Shown in pieces: positions 44,656 through 52,427 of a stretch of DNA of 64,000 nucleotides. Position numbers and translations under genes: made by a program. Every line of letters begins with the position of its first letter. Within the stretch, counting starts at the first letter, position 1. Location: positions 124,001 through 188,000 of the forward strand of contig JACNJW010000028.1 of the NCBI GenBank assembly GCA_014382365.1, written 5' to 3'. Below the pieces are notes generated by a model. It saw only the letters and a program-made list of their open reading frames with translations. It was not told where the DNA came from and made no database searches. The stretch is from SAR324 cluster bacterium (GTDB lineage Bacteria > SAR324 > NAC60-12).

Positions 44656-45906
44656 ATGAAATTATCCTCAGTATTACATACATCTTTCAAAAAATATAAT
44701 TTAGCAAAACTCTCTCAAATTTTGATTCTGCAGTTAATAATATTATATTTAATCCCTTTTTCAGCATTCGCAACTTCATGGCAGGAAATAAAAAAACAGG
44801 GAAAAGGGCAAACTGTTTATTGGAATGCCTGGGGTGGTTCCGAAGAAATCAATGCTTACATAAACTGGGTTGGCAGCAGAGTCAAAGAAGAATATGGAGT
44901 CACTCTAAAGCACGTTAAACTGGCAAGTACTGCTGATGCTGTTTCAAGAGTTCTGGCAGAAAAAGCGGCGGGACGTACCAACAATGGTTCTGTAGATCTG
45001 ATTTGGATCAATGGTGAAAATTTTGCAAAAATGAAGGAAAACGGGTTGCTTTTTGGTCCCTTTACAAAACAGCTGCCAAATTTCAAACTTGTTGATTTTG
45101 CAGGAAAACCGACGACACTGCTTGATTTTCATATTGCGGTTGATGGTTATGAAGCACCATGGGGTATGGCAAAATTCAACTTCGTTTATAATTCAGCCCG
45201 GGTCACAGCAACTCCTGATAGTATTCCGCAGCTTCTGAAGTGGGCCAAGTCTAATTCCGGTCGCTTCAGCTATCCGCATGTAAGCGATTTTCTAGGTTCC
45301 ACCTTTCTTATGCAGGCTCTGATGGAGTTGGCAGATAATCCTCAAGATCTGGGAGAGGCAGTAAAAAGCGATGCACATTTCAGCAAGGTTTCAGCACCGC
45401 TTTGGAGTTTTCTGGAGCAACTGCATCCGTATCTCTGGCGTAAAGGGAAAAGTTTTCCTGCCAGCAGTTCTGTGCAAAAGCAAATGCTGAATGACAGTGA
45501 GCTGGACATTGCACTATCCTTCAATCCTTCTGCCACTTCCGCGGCAATTGCCAACGGCACACTGCCGGAAAGTGCCCGGACCTTCGTGCTCAAAAAAGGT
45601 ACAATCGGTAACACGCACTTTGTAGCAATTCCTTTTAATTCCGGTTCAAGTCAGGCTGCAATGTTGGTTGCAGATTTCCTGATGAGTCCTGAAGCACAAA
45701 TGAAAAAACAAAACCCGAAAATCTGGGGAGACAGTACTGTGCTGTCAGTTGCCAAACTTTCTGCTGCAGATCAACAAAAATTCAAAAACCTGCCTCTTGG
45801 AGTTGCCACTTTGCAGCCGGAAAAACTTGGGCCAACTCTGCCGAATCCACATCCGGACTGGAAAAACAGACTTGATGCAGAATGGGAGCGACGCTACGGT
45901 CAGTGA
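44656..45906 (+). CDS. ynjB: ABC transporter binding protein, YnjB-type
   Basis: A 416-residue periplasmic type II binding protein. A signal sequence (SQILILQLIILYLIPFSAFA, cut before TSW) is preceded by a 19-residue basic extension. VYWNAWGGSEEINAYINWV, the NNGSVDLIWINGENF segment and WGMAKFNFVYNSARV are characteristic of YnjB. Substrate unknown; thiamine, sulfonates or metals have been suggested for related systems. First gene of ynjBCD; its stop overlaps the permease reading frame. Confidence 0.9.
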   Translation: MKLSSVLHTSFKKYNLAKLSQILILQLIILYLIPFSAFATSWQEIKKQGKGQTVYWNAWGGSEEINAYINWVGSRVKEEYGVTLKHVKLASTADAVSRVLAEKAAGRTNNGSVDLIWINGENFAKMKENGLLFGPFTKQLPNFKLVDFAGKPTTLLDFHIAVDGYEAPWGMAKFNFVYNSARVTATPDSIPQLLKWAKSNSGRFSYPHVSDFLGSTFLMQALMELADNPQDLGEAVKSDAHFSKVSAPLWSFLEQLHPYLWRKGKSFPASSSVQKQMLNDSELDIALSFNPSATSAAIANGTLPESARTFVLKKGTIGNTHFVAIPFNSGSSQAAMLVADFLMSPEAQMKKQNPKIWGDSTVLSVAKLSAADQQKFKNLPLGVATLQPEKLGPTLPNPHPDWKNRLDAEWERRYGQ

Positions 45907-47612
45907 ATTATCTTTCTGTTTTTCAAAGACTCACCCAACTGCTGTTGCTGCTTCCCATTGCAGCAGGACTGCTGGGAGCCTTCTTCCCAGCGTTTGGATA
46001 TTTTCCTGAGATTGGCGGAAATCAATTAAATATTGACGTTTTCCGGGAATTACTGAAACAACCCGCACTACCGCATTCAGTCCGGCTGACTATTTTTTCC
46101 GGAATCACGGCAACATTAATTTCGCTCTGCTTTGCACTTGCTTTGGCAGCCATGTTTTCGCAGGTTGAATATTCAAGTCAGTCAAAACTAAAATTCAACC
46201 GTTTGTTTCTCATGATGAGACGCGGCTTGATTCCATTGATTGCCGTTCCTCATGCTGCAATGGCACTGGGACTGGTTTTTTTGATTGCACCAAGCGGTTG
46301 GCTGATTCGCTGGGTTTCTTTTTCGCTCATGGGCTGGGATACACCTCCTGAATTAATTTCTGTACAGGACCCCCTGGGTTTGAGTTTGATTTTCGGTCTG
46401 GTCCTGAAAGAGACACCTTATTTGCTCTTGATGATTCTGGCTGCTTTACCGCAAATCCGTGCAGCGGAATATTTGCGTATAGGACAATCGCTGGGTTATG
46501 GTGCCTTCCGAAGTTGGCTGAAACTTATTTTACCGCAAGTTTATCCTCTGATTCGGCTACCTGTTTTTGCCGTACTGGCCTTTTCTTTGTCGGTAGTTGA
46601 TGTTTCACTGATTCTGGGACCAACCACACCTCCAACACTCTCCGTGCTGATTTTACGCTGGCTGGATAATCCGGATTTATCAATGCGTTTCTTTGCTTCA
46701 GCAGGAGCAATTTTATTATTGGGTATCACACTTGGATCACTCTTATTTTGGCGGATTGCAGAATGGTTCGTTTTAAATAAATTTCGCAAATGGTTGACAA
46801 ACGGCAAACGTGGTTCAGATAATGAAGCAGCAACAGCAGTATTTGTCAGCGGCTTTTTCCTGATTACAACAGCCTTTTTAAGCCTGCTGGCTTTGGCCTT
46901 CTGGTCTCTTTCATTACGCTGGCCCTATCCGCATGTTTTGCCGCAGACCTGGACATTTAGAAATTGGGAACGGCATTGGAACAGTTTACAGGAAACAGCA
47001 ATGACTACTTTGGAAGTTGGAATACTTACTGTTGTACTTGCCTTGATTTTAGTAGTTGCTTGTCTGGAGAATGAGCAGTGGAGACGTGCCAGGTTTTCAA
47101 TCCGTTCAGAGTGGTTGTTATATTTACCTTTGCTTATTCCGCAGGCCACCTTTCTGCTTGGAGTCCAAATATTGGCTGTACGTTTTGAGTTGGATGGAAC
47201 GTTTTTACTGTTGGTTTGGAGCCATCTGTTGTTTGTGCTACCTTATGTTTTTCTGACACTGGCTGATCCCTGGCGAAAATTGGACAGACGTTACCCAATT
47301 ATTGCACAATGCCTTGGTGCTTCACCGCTGCAGATTTTGTTCAGGGTCAAGCTGCCTTTACTTTTAAAACCTCTGCTTGTTGCGGCGGCCATCGGTTTTG
47401 CAGTCAGTGTCGCACAGTATCTGCCCACTATTTTTGCAGGAGGTGGACGCTTTAGTACACTTACCACGGAAGCAGTCAGCTATGCGGCAGGAGCAGACCG
47501 GCGTGTGATTGGCGTCTATGGTTTTTTGCAGGCCTTATTTCCCTGGCTTGCACTTTTACTGGCTTTATCAGTTCCACGCTGGCTTTATAGGAACCGTGCA
47601 GATTTATCTTAA
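45882..47612 (+). CDS. ynjC: ABC transporter permease, fused two-domain YnjC-type
   Basis: A 576-residue inner-membrane permease with about twelve hydrophobic helices in two homologous halves, each with an EAA-like coupling loop (AEYLRIGQSLGYGAFRSWLKLILPQ near 195; AQCLGASPLQILFRVKLPLL near 475). This fusion of two BPD_transp domains is typical of YnjC. The start is ambiguous: the ATG used here overlaps ynjB by 25 bp; a GTG at 45903 would give a GTGA stop-start overlap. Confidence 0.9.
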   Translation: MGATLRSVNYLSVFQRLTQLLLLLPIAAGLLGAFFPAFGYFPEIGGNQLNIDVFRELLKQPALPHSVRLTIFSGITATLISLCFALALAAMFSQVEYSSQSKLKFNRLFLMMRRGLIPLIAVPHAAMALGLVFLIAPSGWLIRWVSFSLMGWDTPPELISVQDPLGLSLIFGLVLKETPYLLLMILAALPQIRAAEYLRIGQSLGYGAFRSWLKLILPQVYPLIRLPVFAVLAFSLSVVDVSLILGPTTPPTLSVLILRWLDNPDLSMRFFASAGAILLLGITLGSLLFWRIAEWFVLNKFRKWLTNGKRGSDNEAATAVFVSGFFLITTAFLSLLALAFWSLSLRWPYPHVLPQTWTFRNWERHWNSLQETAMTTLEVGILTVVLALILVVACLENEQWRRARFSIRSEWLLYLPLLIPQATFLLGVQILAVRFELDGTFLLLVWSHLLFVLPYVFLTLADPWRKLDRRYPIIAQCLGASPLQILFRVKLPLLLKPLLVAAAIGFAVSVAQYLPTIFAGGGRFSTLTTEAVSYAAGADRRVIGVYGFLQALFPWLALLLALSVPRWLYRNRADLS

Positions 47613-47617
47613 ATAAT

Positions 47618-48241
47618 ATGCTGAAATTAGAAAATATTTCTTTAATAATAAACAGTAAAGCGCTTTTCACTGCACTCAACATTGAAGTGCATGCAGGACA
47701 GGTAACTACTGTCATGGGACCCAGCGGTTCGGGAAAATCCAGTTTGCTTGCACATTTGTGTGGAACCCTGGCTCCGGTTTTTCAGACCTCCGGAAAAATT
47801 AGTCTGCATGACAGGGTTATAAATAATCTACCTCCTGAAGCCAGAAAAATTGGTATCTTATTCCAGGATGATTTACTTTTTCCACATTTATCAGTTGGTG
47901 AAAACCTGGCATTTGCTCTTCCTGCAATAATTAAACACAGAGAGCGTAAAAATATAATCGAACAAGCCCTGCAGGAAATCGAACTTAGCGGTATGTCGGA
48001 GCGGGATCCGGCAGGTTTATCCGGAGGCCAGCGCGCAAGAGTTGCCTTGATGCGTACTTTGCTGGCAGAGCCGCAAGCACTATTGCTGGATGAACCATTT
48101 TCAAAACTCGATCTGGAATTAAGAGGCAGGTTTCGGGAACTGGTTTTTAGTCATGCAGAAAAAAACAACCTTCCTGTCTTGTTGGTAACACATGATCCTG
48201 CAGATGCAAAGGCTGCCGGAGGCCCCATAATAACTCTCTGA
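47618..48241 (+). CDS. ynjD: ABC transporter ATPase, YnjD-type
   Basis: A 207-residue ATPase with Walker A GPSGSGKSS, Q-loop FQDDLLFPHLSV, signature LSGGQRAR, Walker B LLLDEPFSKLD and switch histidine in LVTHDPADA. Short for an ABC ATPase, as YnjD proteins are. Starts 5 bp after the permease stop. Completes a binding protein-permease-ATPase importer. Confidence 0.93.
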   Translation: MLKLENISLIINSKALFTALNIEVHAGQVTTVMGPSGSGKSSLLAHLCGTLAPVFQTSGKISLHDRVINNLPPEARKIGILFQDDLLFPHLSVGENLAFALPAIIKHRERKNIIEQALQEIELSGMSERDPAGLSGGQRARVALMRTLLAEPQALLLDEPFSKLDLELRGRFRELVFSHAEKNNLPVLLVTHDPADAKAAGGPIITL

Positions 48242-48323
48242 TTTTCATTTCTTCACCAACCCTTTTTCATTTCGTCATTCCAAGAATTATGGAGAAATGA
48301 GCTGAATTCATTTTCTTGAATTT

Positions 48324-48403
48324 AGTATCGTGTTCCCTTAATTTGGGATTATCTCTACTTTGAAAAGGGATTCTGAATAATTAAGTATCGTGTTCCCTTA
48401 ATT
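48324..48403. repeat. Two 20-bp direct repeats with 60-bp period
   Basis: AGTATCGTGTTCCCTTAATT occurs at 48324-48343 and identically at 48384-48403. The second copy is part of a 7-bp inverted repeat AATTAAG-N11-CTTAATT; the first has one mismatch. They occupy the gap before the TonB-like gene and may be paired operators or copies of an intergenic repeat. Confidence 0.75.
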
Positions 48404-48419
48404 CGCAATTTCTTGCGAA
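48402..48419. other. Perfect short hairpin before TonB-like gene
   Basis: TTCGCAA-TTTC-TTGCGAA, seven pairs and a 4-nt loop, ending three bases before the ATG at 48422. No U-tract, so it is more likely to affect translation initiation of the next gene than termination. Confidence 0.45.
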
Positions 48420-48421
48420 AT

Positions 48422-49468
48422 ATGTCATTCAGTTGTATAACAAAGGGCCAACCACTTGAAAACTTGTTTCATTATTTTAGCTTTTCTGTGAACACTGCAA
48501 ATTATTCAATTCGTGATTATAAGTTCTTAATTTTTTCTGCATTGGCAATTTGCATTTTCTTTTTGCAAGCTCATTCAGCACCCGCCAGTGAAAATCGCCC
48601 AAATGCTGTAGTTTTAAGTCTCAATACAGTCTCTACTCCGGAAATTACTGAACAAATCCTGCTGCATAAATTACGGAATAAACTGTCCAAAAGCTATAAT
48701 TTAAAGTTACAGCCTGCTTTTGAAAAAGCTCTCAACAAACTAACACAATCAGCTAATTCCTCCACTTGTCAGCAACTCAAATGCATCTTGAGAATACTGA
48801 ATAGTTTTCCTGAAATAAGTTTATTCTTATTGAAAATACCACAAAATGGGAAGCGGCTTTCACTTGTAATGATTGGTTATAATAAAAAATGGCACGTAAG
48901 ACATGAAGTTTGTGAACAATGTGCTTTAACTCAGCAGGAAATCCTGAACGGCCTTGTGCTGAGTCTGGACAGTTACGCTTTTCCTCCAACGGAGCTTTTG
49001 CCTCAGAAACCAAAGTCGTTATTGAAATCGGCTTCGCAGAAACAATCTTTAAAACCAACAGTGACGCGCCAAAAAGGTGAATCTGCAGTAACAAAAAATA
49101 TTCCTGCACCAAAAATCAGTAAAACTAAAATAGAGCCTCCCAGGCAAACTTTGACTGCAATGGAGCAACTGAAGTTCAAATTTGCACAGCGACGTTACAA
49201 TCGTTTGATCGGAAGTAAAATTAAAAAAGATTTGATGTTTTTTCGACAAAAAAAACTAAAACAGTCCCTCAAGAACTTAAAAACACGACTCCGCCTGCAG
49301 ATTGATCAATTTGGCAAGGTCATTGAACGACGACTATTGGAAACCAGCGGTTCACATAAGTTTGATAAAATTATCCTGGATTCAGTTGATTTACTCAAAC
49401 TTCCGCCACCAACGGCTTTGTTGATCCGCAATCCACCTTATGTGGTAACAATTCTGATTCAGCCTTGA
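48422..49468 (+). CDS. TonB-like energy-transducer protein
   Basis: A 348-residue protein from the ATG inside the hairpin region. A membrane/signal segment is at about 36-53 (FLIFSALAICIFFLQAHSA). A globular region (60-180) contains a Cys pair CQQLKC and a second pair CEQC; a basic, Pro/Lys/Ser-rich linker follows (about 185-265). The last 70 residues LRLQIDQFGKVIERRLLETSG ... PPTALLIRNPPYVVTILIQP match the TonB/TolA C-terminal fold. It may transmit energy to an outer-membrane receptor, but no ExbBD or receptor lies next to it. It ends 7 bp before the recombinase. Confidence 0.65.
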   Translation: MSFSCITKGQPLENLFHYFSFSVNTANYSIRDYKFLIFSALAICIFFLQAHSAPASENRPNAVVLSLNTVSTPEITEQILLHKLRNKLSKSYNLKLQPAFEKALNKLTQSANSSTCQQLKCILRILNSFPEISLFLLKIPQNGKRLSLVMIGYNKKWHVRHEVCEQCALTQQEILNGLVLSLDSYAFPPTELLPQKPKSLLKSASQKQSLKPTVTRQKGESAVTKNIPAPKISKTKIEPPRQTLTAMEQLKFKFAQRRYNRLIGSKIKKDLMFFRQKKLKQSLKNLKTRLRLQIDQFGKVIERRLLETSGSHKFDKIILDSVDLLKLPPPTALLIRNPPYVVTILIQP

Positions 49469-49475
49469 AACTATA

Positions 49476-50465
49476 ATGGAAGTTATTTCAGCAGAAGAAC
49501 AAAATCCTGAACTAAACATTCAGGAGGCAGCTGTGTTTGAAGTCAAAAAGCGCAGTCTCGATCCGGCTGAGACATTAAATTTGGTATTTGGTGAGTATGC
49601 AGCCAATACTCAACGCGCTTATGCACGTGCTTTCCGGGATTTACAGCAGTGGGCAAATATCAGTGAGTTGCAGGAATTGGAAAGCTTTGATCCACTGCGG
49701 ATGCTGGAATATAAAAATCAACTCAAAGCCTCAGGCAAAAAACCATCCACAATCAATCAGACCATGAGTGCCTTGCGTAAAGTCTGCAAGGTGCTGACTG
49801 AGTTTGGTTATCTAAAGCAAAATCCCTTCAAAGCCTCTGTCATCAGGGCAGAAAAAGTTGACTCCGGAGCCAGCAAAGGAGCTCTCCGGGTTTCGCAGCT
49901 TAATGACATGATTGAAGCCAATCAAGTCTTGCAGTACGATGCTCGAAACGCACCGCTACTGAGATTTCGCAATGGACTGGTTTTGAAGTTTCTATACCTG
50001 ACTGCTGCCAGACGCGGTGAAGCTGCAGATTTGTGCTGGGATGATATTGTGCAGGATGGATCTTTTCACGTAGCTGTACTACGGCAGACAAAAAGTGGAA
50101 AGGAGCAGCGCATCAAGTTAAGAAATGAACTGCATACAGAATTTGAAGAGTGGCATACATTGCTAAAGAGCAACGGTATTAATTCGCCAAACGTCTTTCC
50201 TTCACTTGGCTTCAGGACACTGGGACATAAAATGTCAGGAAAAGGAATCAATGACATTGTTTCCCGGCTTGGCAAAGCAATTGGCTTAAATATCTCCGCA
50301 CATTATCTGCGGCATACTGCAATCACACTTGCACTGGAACTGGGCGAACCGTTGCAGAAAGTTCAGTCTTATGCACGCCATGCCTCGGCCAACACCACAA
50401 TCCGCTACTTTCATGATCGGCAGCTTTTAGAGAAAAATCCTACCGACAGTCTGCCTTTGATTTAG
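49476..50465 (+). CDS. Tyrosine recombinase/integrase
   Basis: A 329-residue site-specific recombinase. The N-terminal SAM-like core-binding domain (NTQRAYARAFRDLQQWA, KKPSTINQTMSALRKVCKVL) precedes the catalytic domain with R180 (or R179), K206/K209, H276, R279 (SAHYLRHTAI), H302 (YARHASANTT) and nucleophile Y311 (IRYFHDRQ). All pentad residues are present, so it should be active. Either a phage/island integrase or a XerC-like resolvase. It sits in a region with repeats, an AAA/DUF4143 gene and a truncated kinase, which suggests integration history. Confidence 0.88.
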   Translation: MEVISAEEQNPELNIQEAAVFEVKKRSLDPAETLNLVFGEYAANTQRAYARAFRDLQQWANISELQELESFDPLRMLEYKNQLKASGKKPSTINQTMSALRKVCKVLTEFGYLKQNPFKASVIRAEKVDSGASKGALRVSQLNDMIEANQVLQYDARNAPLLRFRNGLVLKFLYLTAARRGEAADLCWDDIVQDGSFHVAVLRQTKSGKEQRIKLRNELHTEFEEWHTLLKSNGINSPNVFPSLGFRTLGHKMSGKGINDIVSRLGKAIGLNISAHYLRHTAITLALELGEPLQKVQSYARHASANTTIRYFHDRQLLEKNPTDSLPLI

Positions 50466-50499
50466 TTTAGGCGAATTTAGCATTTATTTGGTTTTTGCT

Positions 50500-50589
50500 T
50501 TAATTTAGACGAGTGGAGATTCCTGTCAGTTTATGTGTTTCATCCTGTGATGAAAATGTTTGTCCCGCTTGATACAATTTTGTACTCAT
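50500..50589 (-). CDS. Possible 29-residue small protein after the AAA gene
   Basis: ATG with an excellent AGGAGG six bases upstream opens a 29-residue frame (MSTKLYQAGQTFSSQDETHK...) ending in TAA, 17 bp after the AAA gene on the same strand. Polar and probably unstructured. Only the ribosome binding site and position support it; it may be a chance frame or a remnant of a longer gene. Confidence 0.35.
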   Translation of the reverse strand: MSTKLYQAGQTFSSQDETHKLTGISTRLN

Positions 50590-50606
50590 CAGCTTCCTCC
50601 TACAAC

Positions 50607-51758
50607 TCACCACATAAAATCCTGAAAAGAACGTACCTCCACACCACTACTCAAATCTATAGATTCTCCGCTATAAACAACAATACTTCTTGAAAGTTTT
50701 TCGTTCGACTGTGAAAAATTAGTAAGTCCTTTGCTAAAACTACTATTCCAAGTCGAAGCAGATTTAATTTCTACACCAATCAAGCCATCTCCTGTTTTAC
50801 AAAGCAAATCAATTTCATTACCGTTACTGTCTCTAAAAAAATACAGCTCCGCATTTCGCCCTTGATTATAACGATTCTTTAGAGCTTCCAGCACAACAAG
50901 ATTTTCAAACATATTCCCCACCAAAGGGTCACGACTAACCTGATAATTTTTTTCGACACCAAGCAAATAAGCCAGCAATCCTATTTCAGTAAAATAATAT
51001 TTTGGTGACTTAATAACACGCTTGCCAAAATTTTCATAATAAGGTGGCAGTTTAAATATTACAAAAGATGCTTCTAAAATTGAAAGCCATTGTTTGATTG
51101 TTTTTGCTCCAACTCCAACATCATTTGACAGAGAATGATAGTTGATAATTTGTCCCACGCGCCCTGCCAGTAATTTAATGAATTTTTCAAACAAACTCAC
51201 TTCTTTCAGTTGAGTCAACTGTCGAACATCTTTTTCTACATAAGTTTGATAATAATTAGCATAAGCCACGCTGGGTCTCTGATTTTGATCGTAGATGCGT
51301 GGTAAAAACCCTTGAATAATATATGATTCAAAATCAGCAAATACTATGTTTGCATCCTGCAGTTCACCAATAGAAAAAGGCAACAAATGGAGAATAGCCG
51401 TTCGACCGGCTAGTGACTGTGAAATCGCCGCACGCAATTCCAACTGATGAGATCCCGTCAGTACATATCTACCATTTATTCCTTCCTCATCAACTATGCC
51501 TTGCAAATAACTTAGTAAATGAGGAGTGCGTTGCACTTCGTCAAAAATAGTTTTACCGGGATAACGCTTTAAAAATGCCTTTGGATCGTCAGTTGCCAAC
51601 TGTCGGTTATCAGGATTTTCCAATGACGCATATGAATAATCTGGCAGAACATTTCGGACTAATGTTGTCTTTCCTGCTTGTCTGGGGCCAATAACTGTGA
51701 CGATTGGATACTCCTGCAGTTGCGTGAGTAACTCTCTTGTAATGCTTCTGTGAATCAT
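50607..51758 (-). CDS. AAA ATPase with C-terminal DUF4143 domain
   Basis: A 383-residue protein of the AAA_14/DUF4143 family: Walker A GPRQAGKTTL near residue 25, Walker B KTIFDEVQRTP, sensor RYVLTGSHQLEL, arginine-rich SLAGRTAIL, then a winged-helix and a PD-(D/E)xK-like DUF4143 end (ELYFFRDSNGNEIDLLCKTGDGLIGVEIKSA) with the E-I-D ... E-I-K nuclease-type residues. Widespread, often scattered by transfer; role unclear (possible nucleic-acid or defence function). A long inverted repeat sits just upstream. No Shine-Dalgarno is evident. Confidence 0.88.
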   Translation of the reverse strand: MIHRSITRELLTQLQEYPIVTVIGPRQAGKTTLVRNVLPDYSYASLENPDNRQLATDDPKAFLKRYPGKTIFDEVQRTPHLLSYLQGIVDEEGINGRYVLTGSHQLELRAAISQSLAGRTAILHLLPFSIGELQDANIVFADFESYIIQGFLPRIYDQNQRPSVAYANYYQTYVEKDVRQLTQLKEVSLFEKFIKLLAGRVGQIINYHSLSNDVGVGAKTIKQWLSILEASFVIFKLPPYYENFGKRVIKSPKYYFTEIGLLAYLLGVEKNYQVSRDPLVGNMFENLVVLEALKNRYNQGRNAELYFFRDSNGNEIDLLCKTGDGLIGVEIKSASTWNSSFSKGLTNFSQSNEKLSRSIVVYSGESIDLSSGVEVRSFQDFMW

Positions 51759-51775
51759 GGAAATTGTCGGTAAGT

Positions 51776-51810
51776 TATGTAATTCTGTAGTTCAAGTACA
51801 GAATTGCATA
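51776..51810. repeat. 14-bp inverted repeat upstream of the AAA gene
   Basis: TATGTAATTCTGTA and TACAGAATTGCATA pair over 14 positions (13 Watson-Crick, one G-U) around a 7-nt loop. It ends 18 bp before the ATG, the place for an operator, or it may be a recombination site linked to the nearby integrase. Confidence 0.7.
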
Positions 51811-51866
51811 GACTGTACCCATTACTTGCTCTATAAATTTCTGACATATTCGTTCCGGAATTATTT

Positions 51867-51884
51867 AGCTGCGTTTTCGCAGCT
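51867..51884. other. Perfect hairpin at the truncated kinase boundary
   Basis: AGCTGCG-TTTT-CGCAGCT, seven pairs with a 4-nt loop, ending one base before the in-frame TAG (51885) that bounds the kinase fragment. It may mark a junction or be a terminator remnant. Confidence 0.5.
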
Positions 51885-51887
51885 TAG

Positions 51888-52400
51888 AATGAGACAATAT
51901 TAAAGCTATTTGGGACAAATAGTTGTGTTGAACCTGATGAGTGGGAAATTATTGATCTGCGTACAACTGTTCAGCAAATTCTGCTGATGCTGAAACGACA
52001 ATTTGAAACGCAGGGAATTAAAATAGAAATCAAGCTGGGCAGGAAGCAGTTTTTGATTTATGGAAACCCAACACTAATGCAGCAGGTCGTATACAATCTG
52101 GCAGTAAACTCGCGTGATGCACTCAGTGGTTTTTCTGCAAAGCAAATTGAATTCCTGCTCAAACGCAGCTCAAATAAAGTAATGCTGGATGTTAAAGATA
52201 ACGGTTCAGGTATTGCTCCGGAAAATCTGCAAAATATTTTTGAACCGTTTTTTTCCACCAAAACTAGAGGTCATGGAACTGGTCTGGGGCTCTCTATTTC
52301 CAACAGGATTGTTAAAAACCACTCGGGTGTACTGAACTGCAAAAACAACGAATCCGGAAAAGGGGCGCTCTTCCGGATTATTCTCCCACTGGCAAAATAA
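51888..52400 (+). pseudogene. Histidine kinase C-terminal fragment (ATPase domain only)
   Basis: The kinase frame is open from just after a TAG at 51885; the first ATG is at 51987, giving 137 residues. Kinase ATPase motifs are intact: N-box YNLAVNSRDAL, G1 DNGSGI, F-box FEPFFSTK and G2 GTGLGLSI. The preceding codons (EIIDLRTTVQQILLML) match the end of the dimerisation domain, but the phospho-acceptor histidine, any membrane segments and sensor are missing. Upstream sequence is non-coding with hairpins. Most likely a 5'-deleted gene; a stand-alone ATPase protein is possible but less likely. Confidence 0.7.
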
Positions 52401-52427
52401 AAATATTGAAGAAAACAAATTTTTATT
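52396..52427. other. AT-only inverted repeat between convergent genes
   Basis: AATAAAAAT and ATTTTTATT flank a 14-nt loop across the stops of the kinase fragment and fumC. The stem is A/T only, so it is at best a weak bidirectional terminator. Confidence 0.3.

Noticed and set aside
48402..48419. Terminator for ynjBCD
   Set aside because: Hairpin is perfect but followed by AATATG rather than a T-run, and it lies 160 bp downstream, next to the following start codon.
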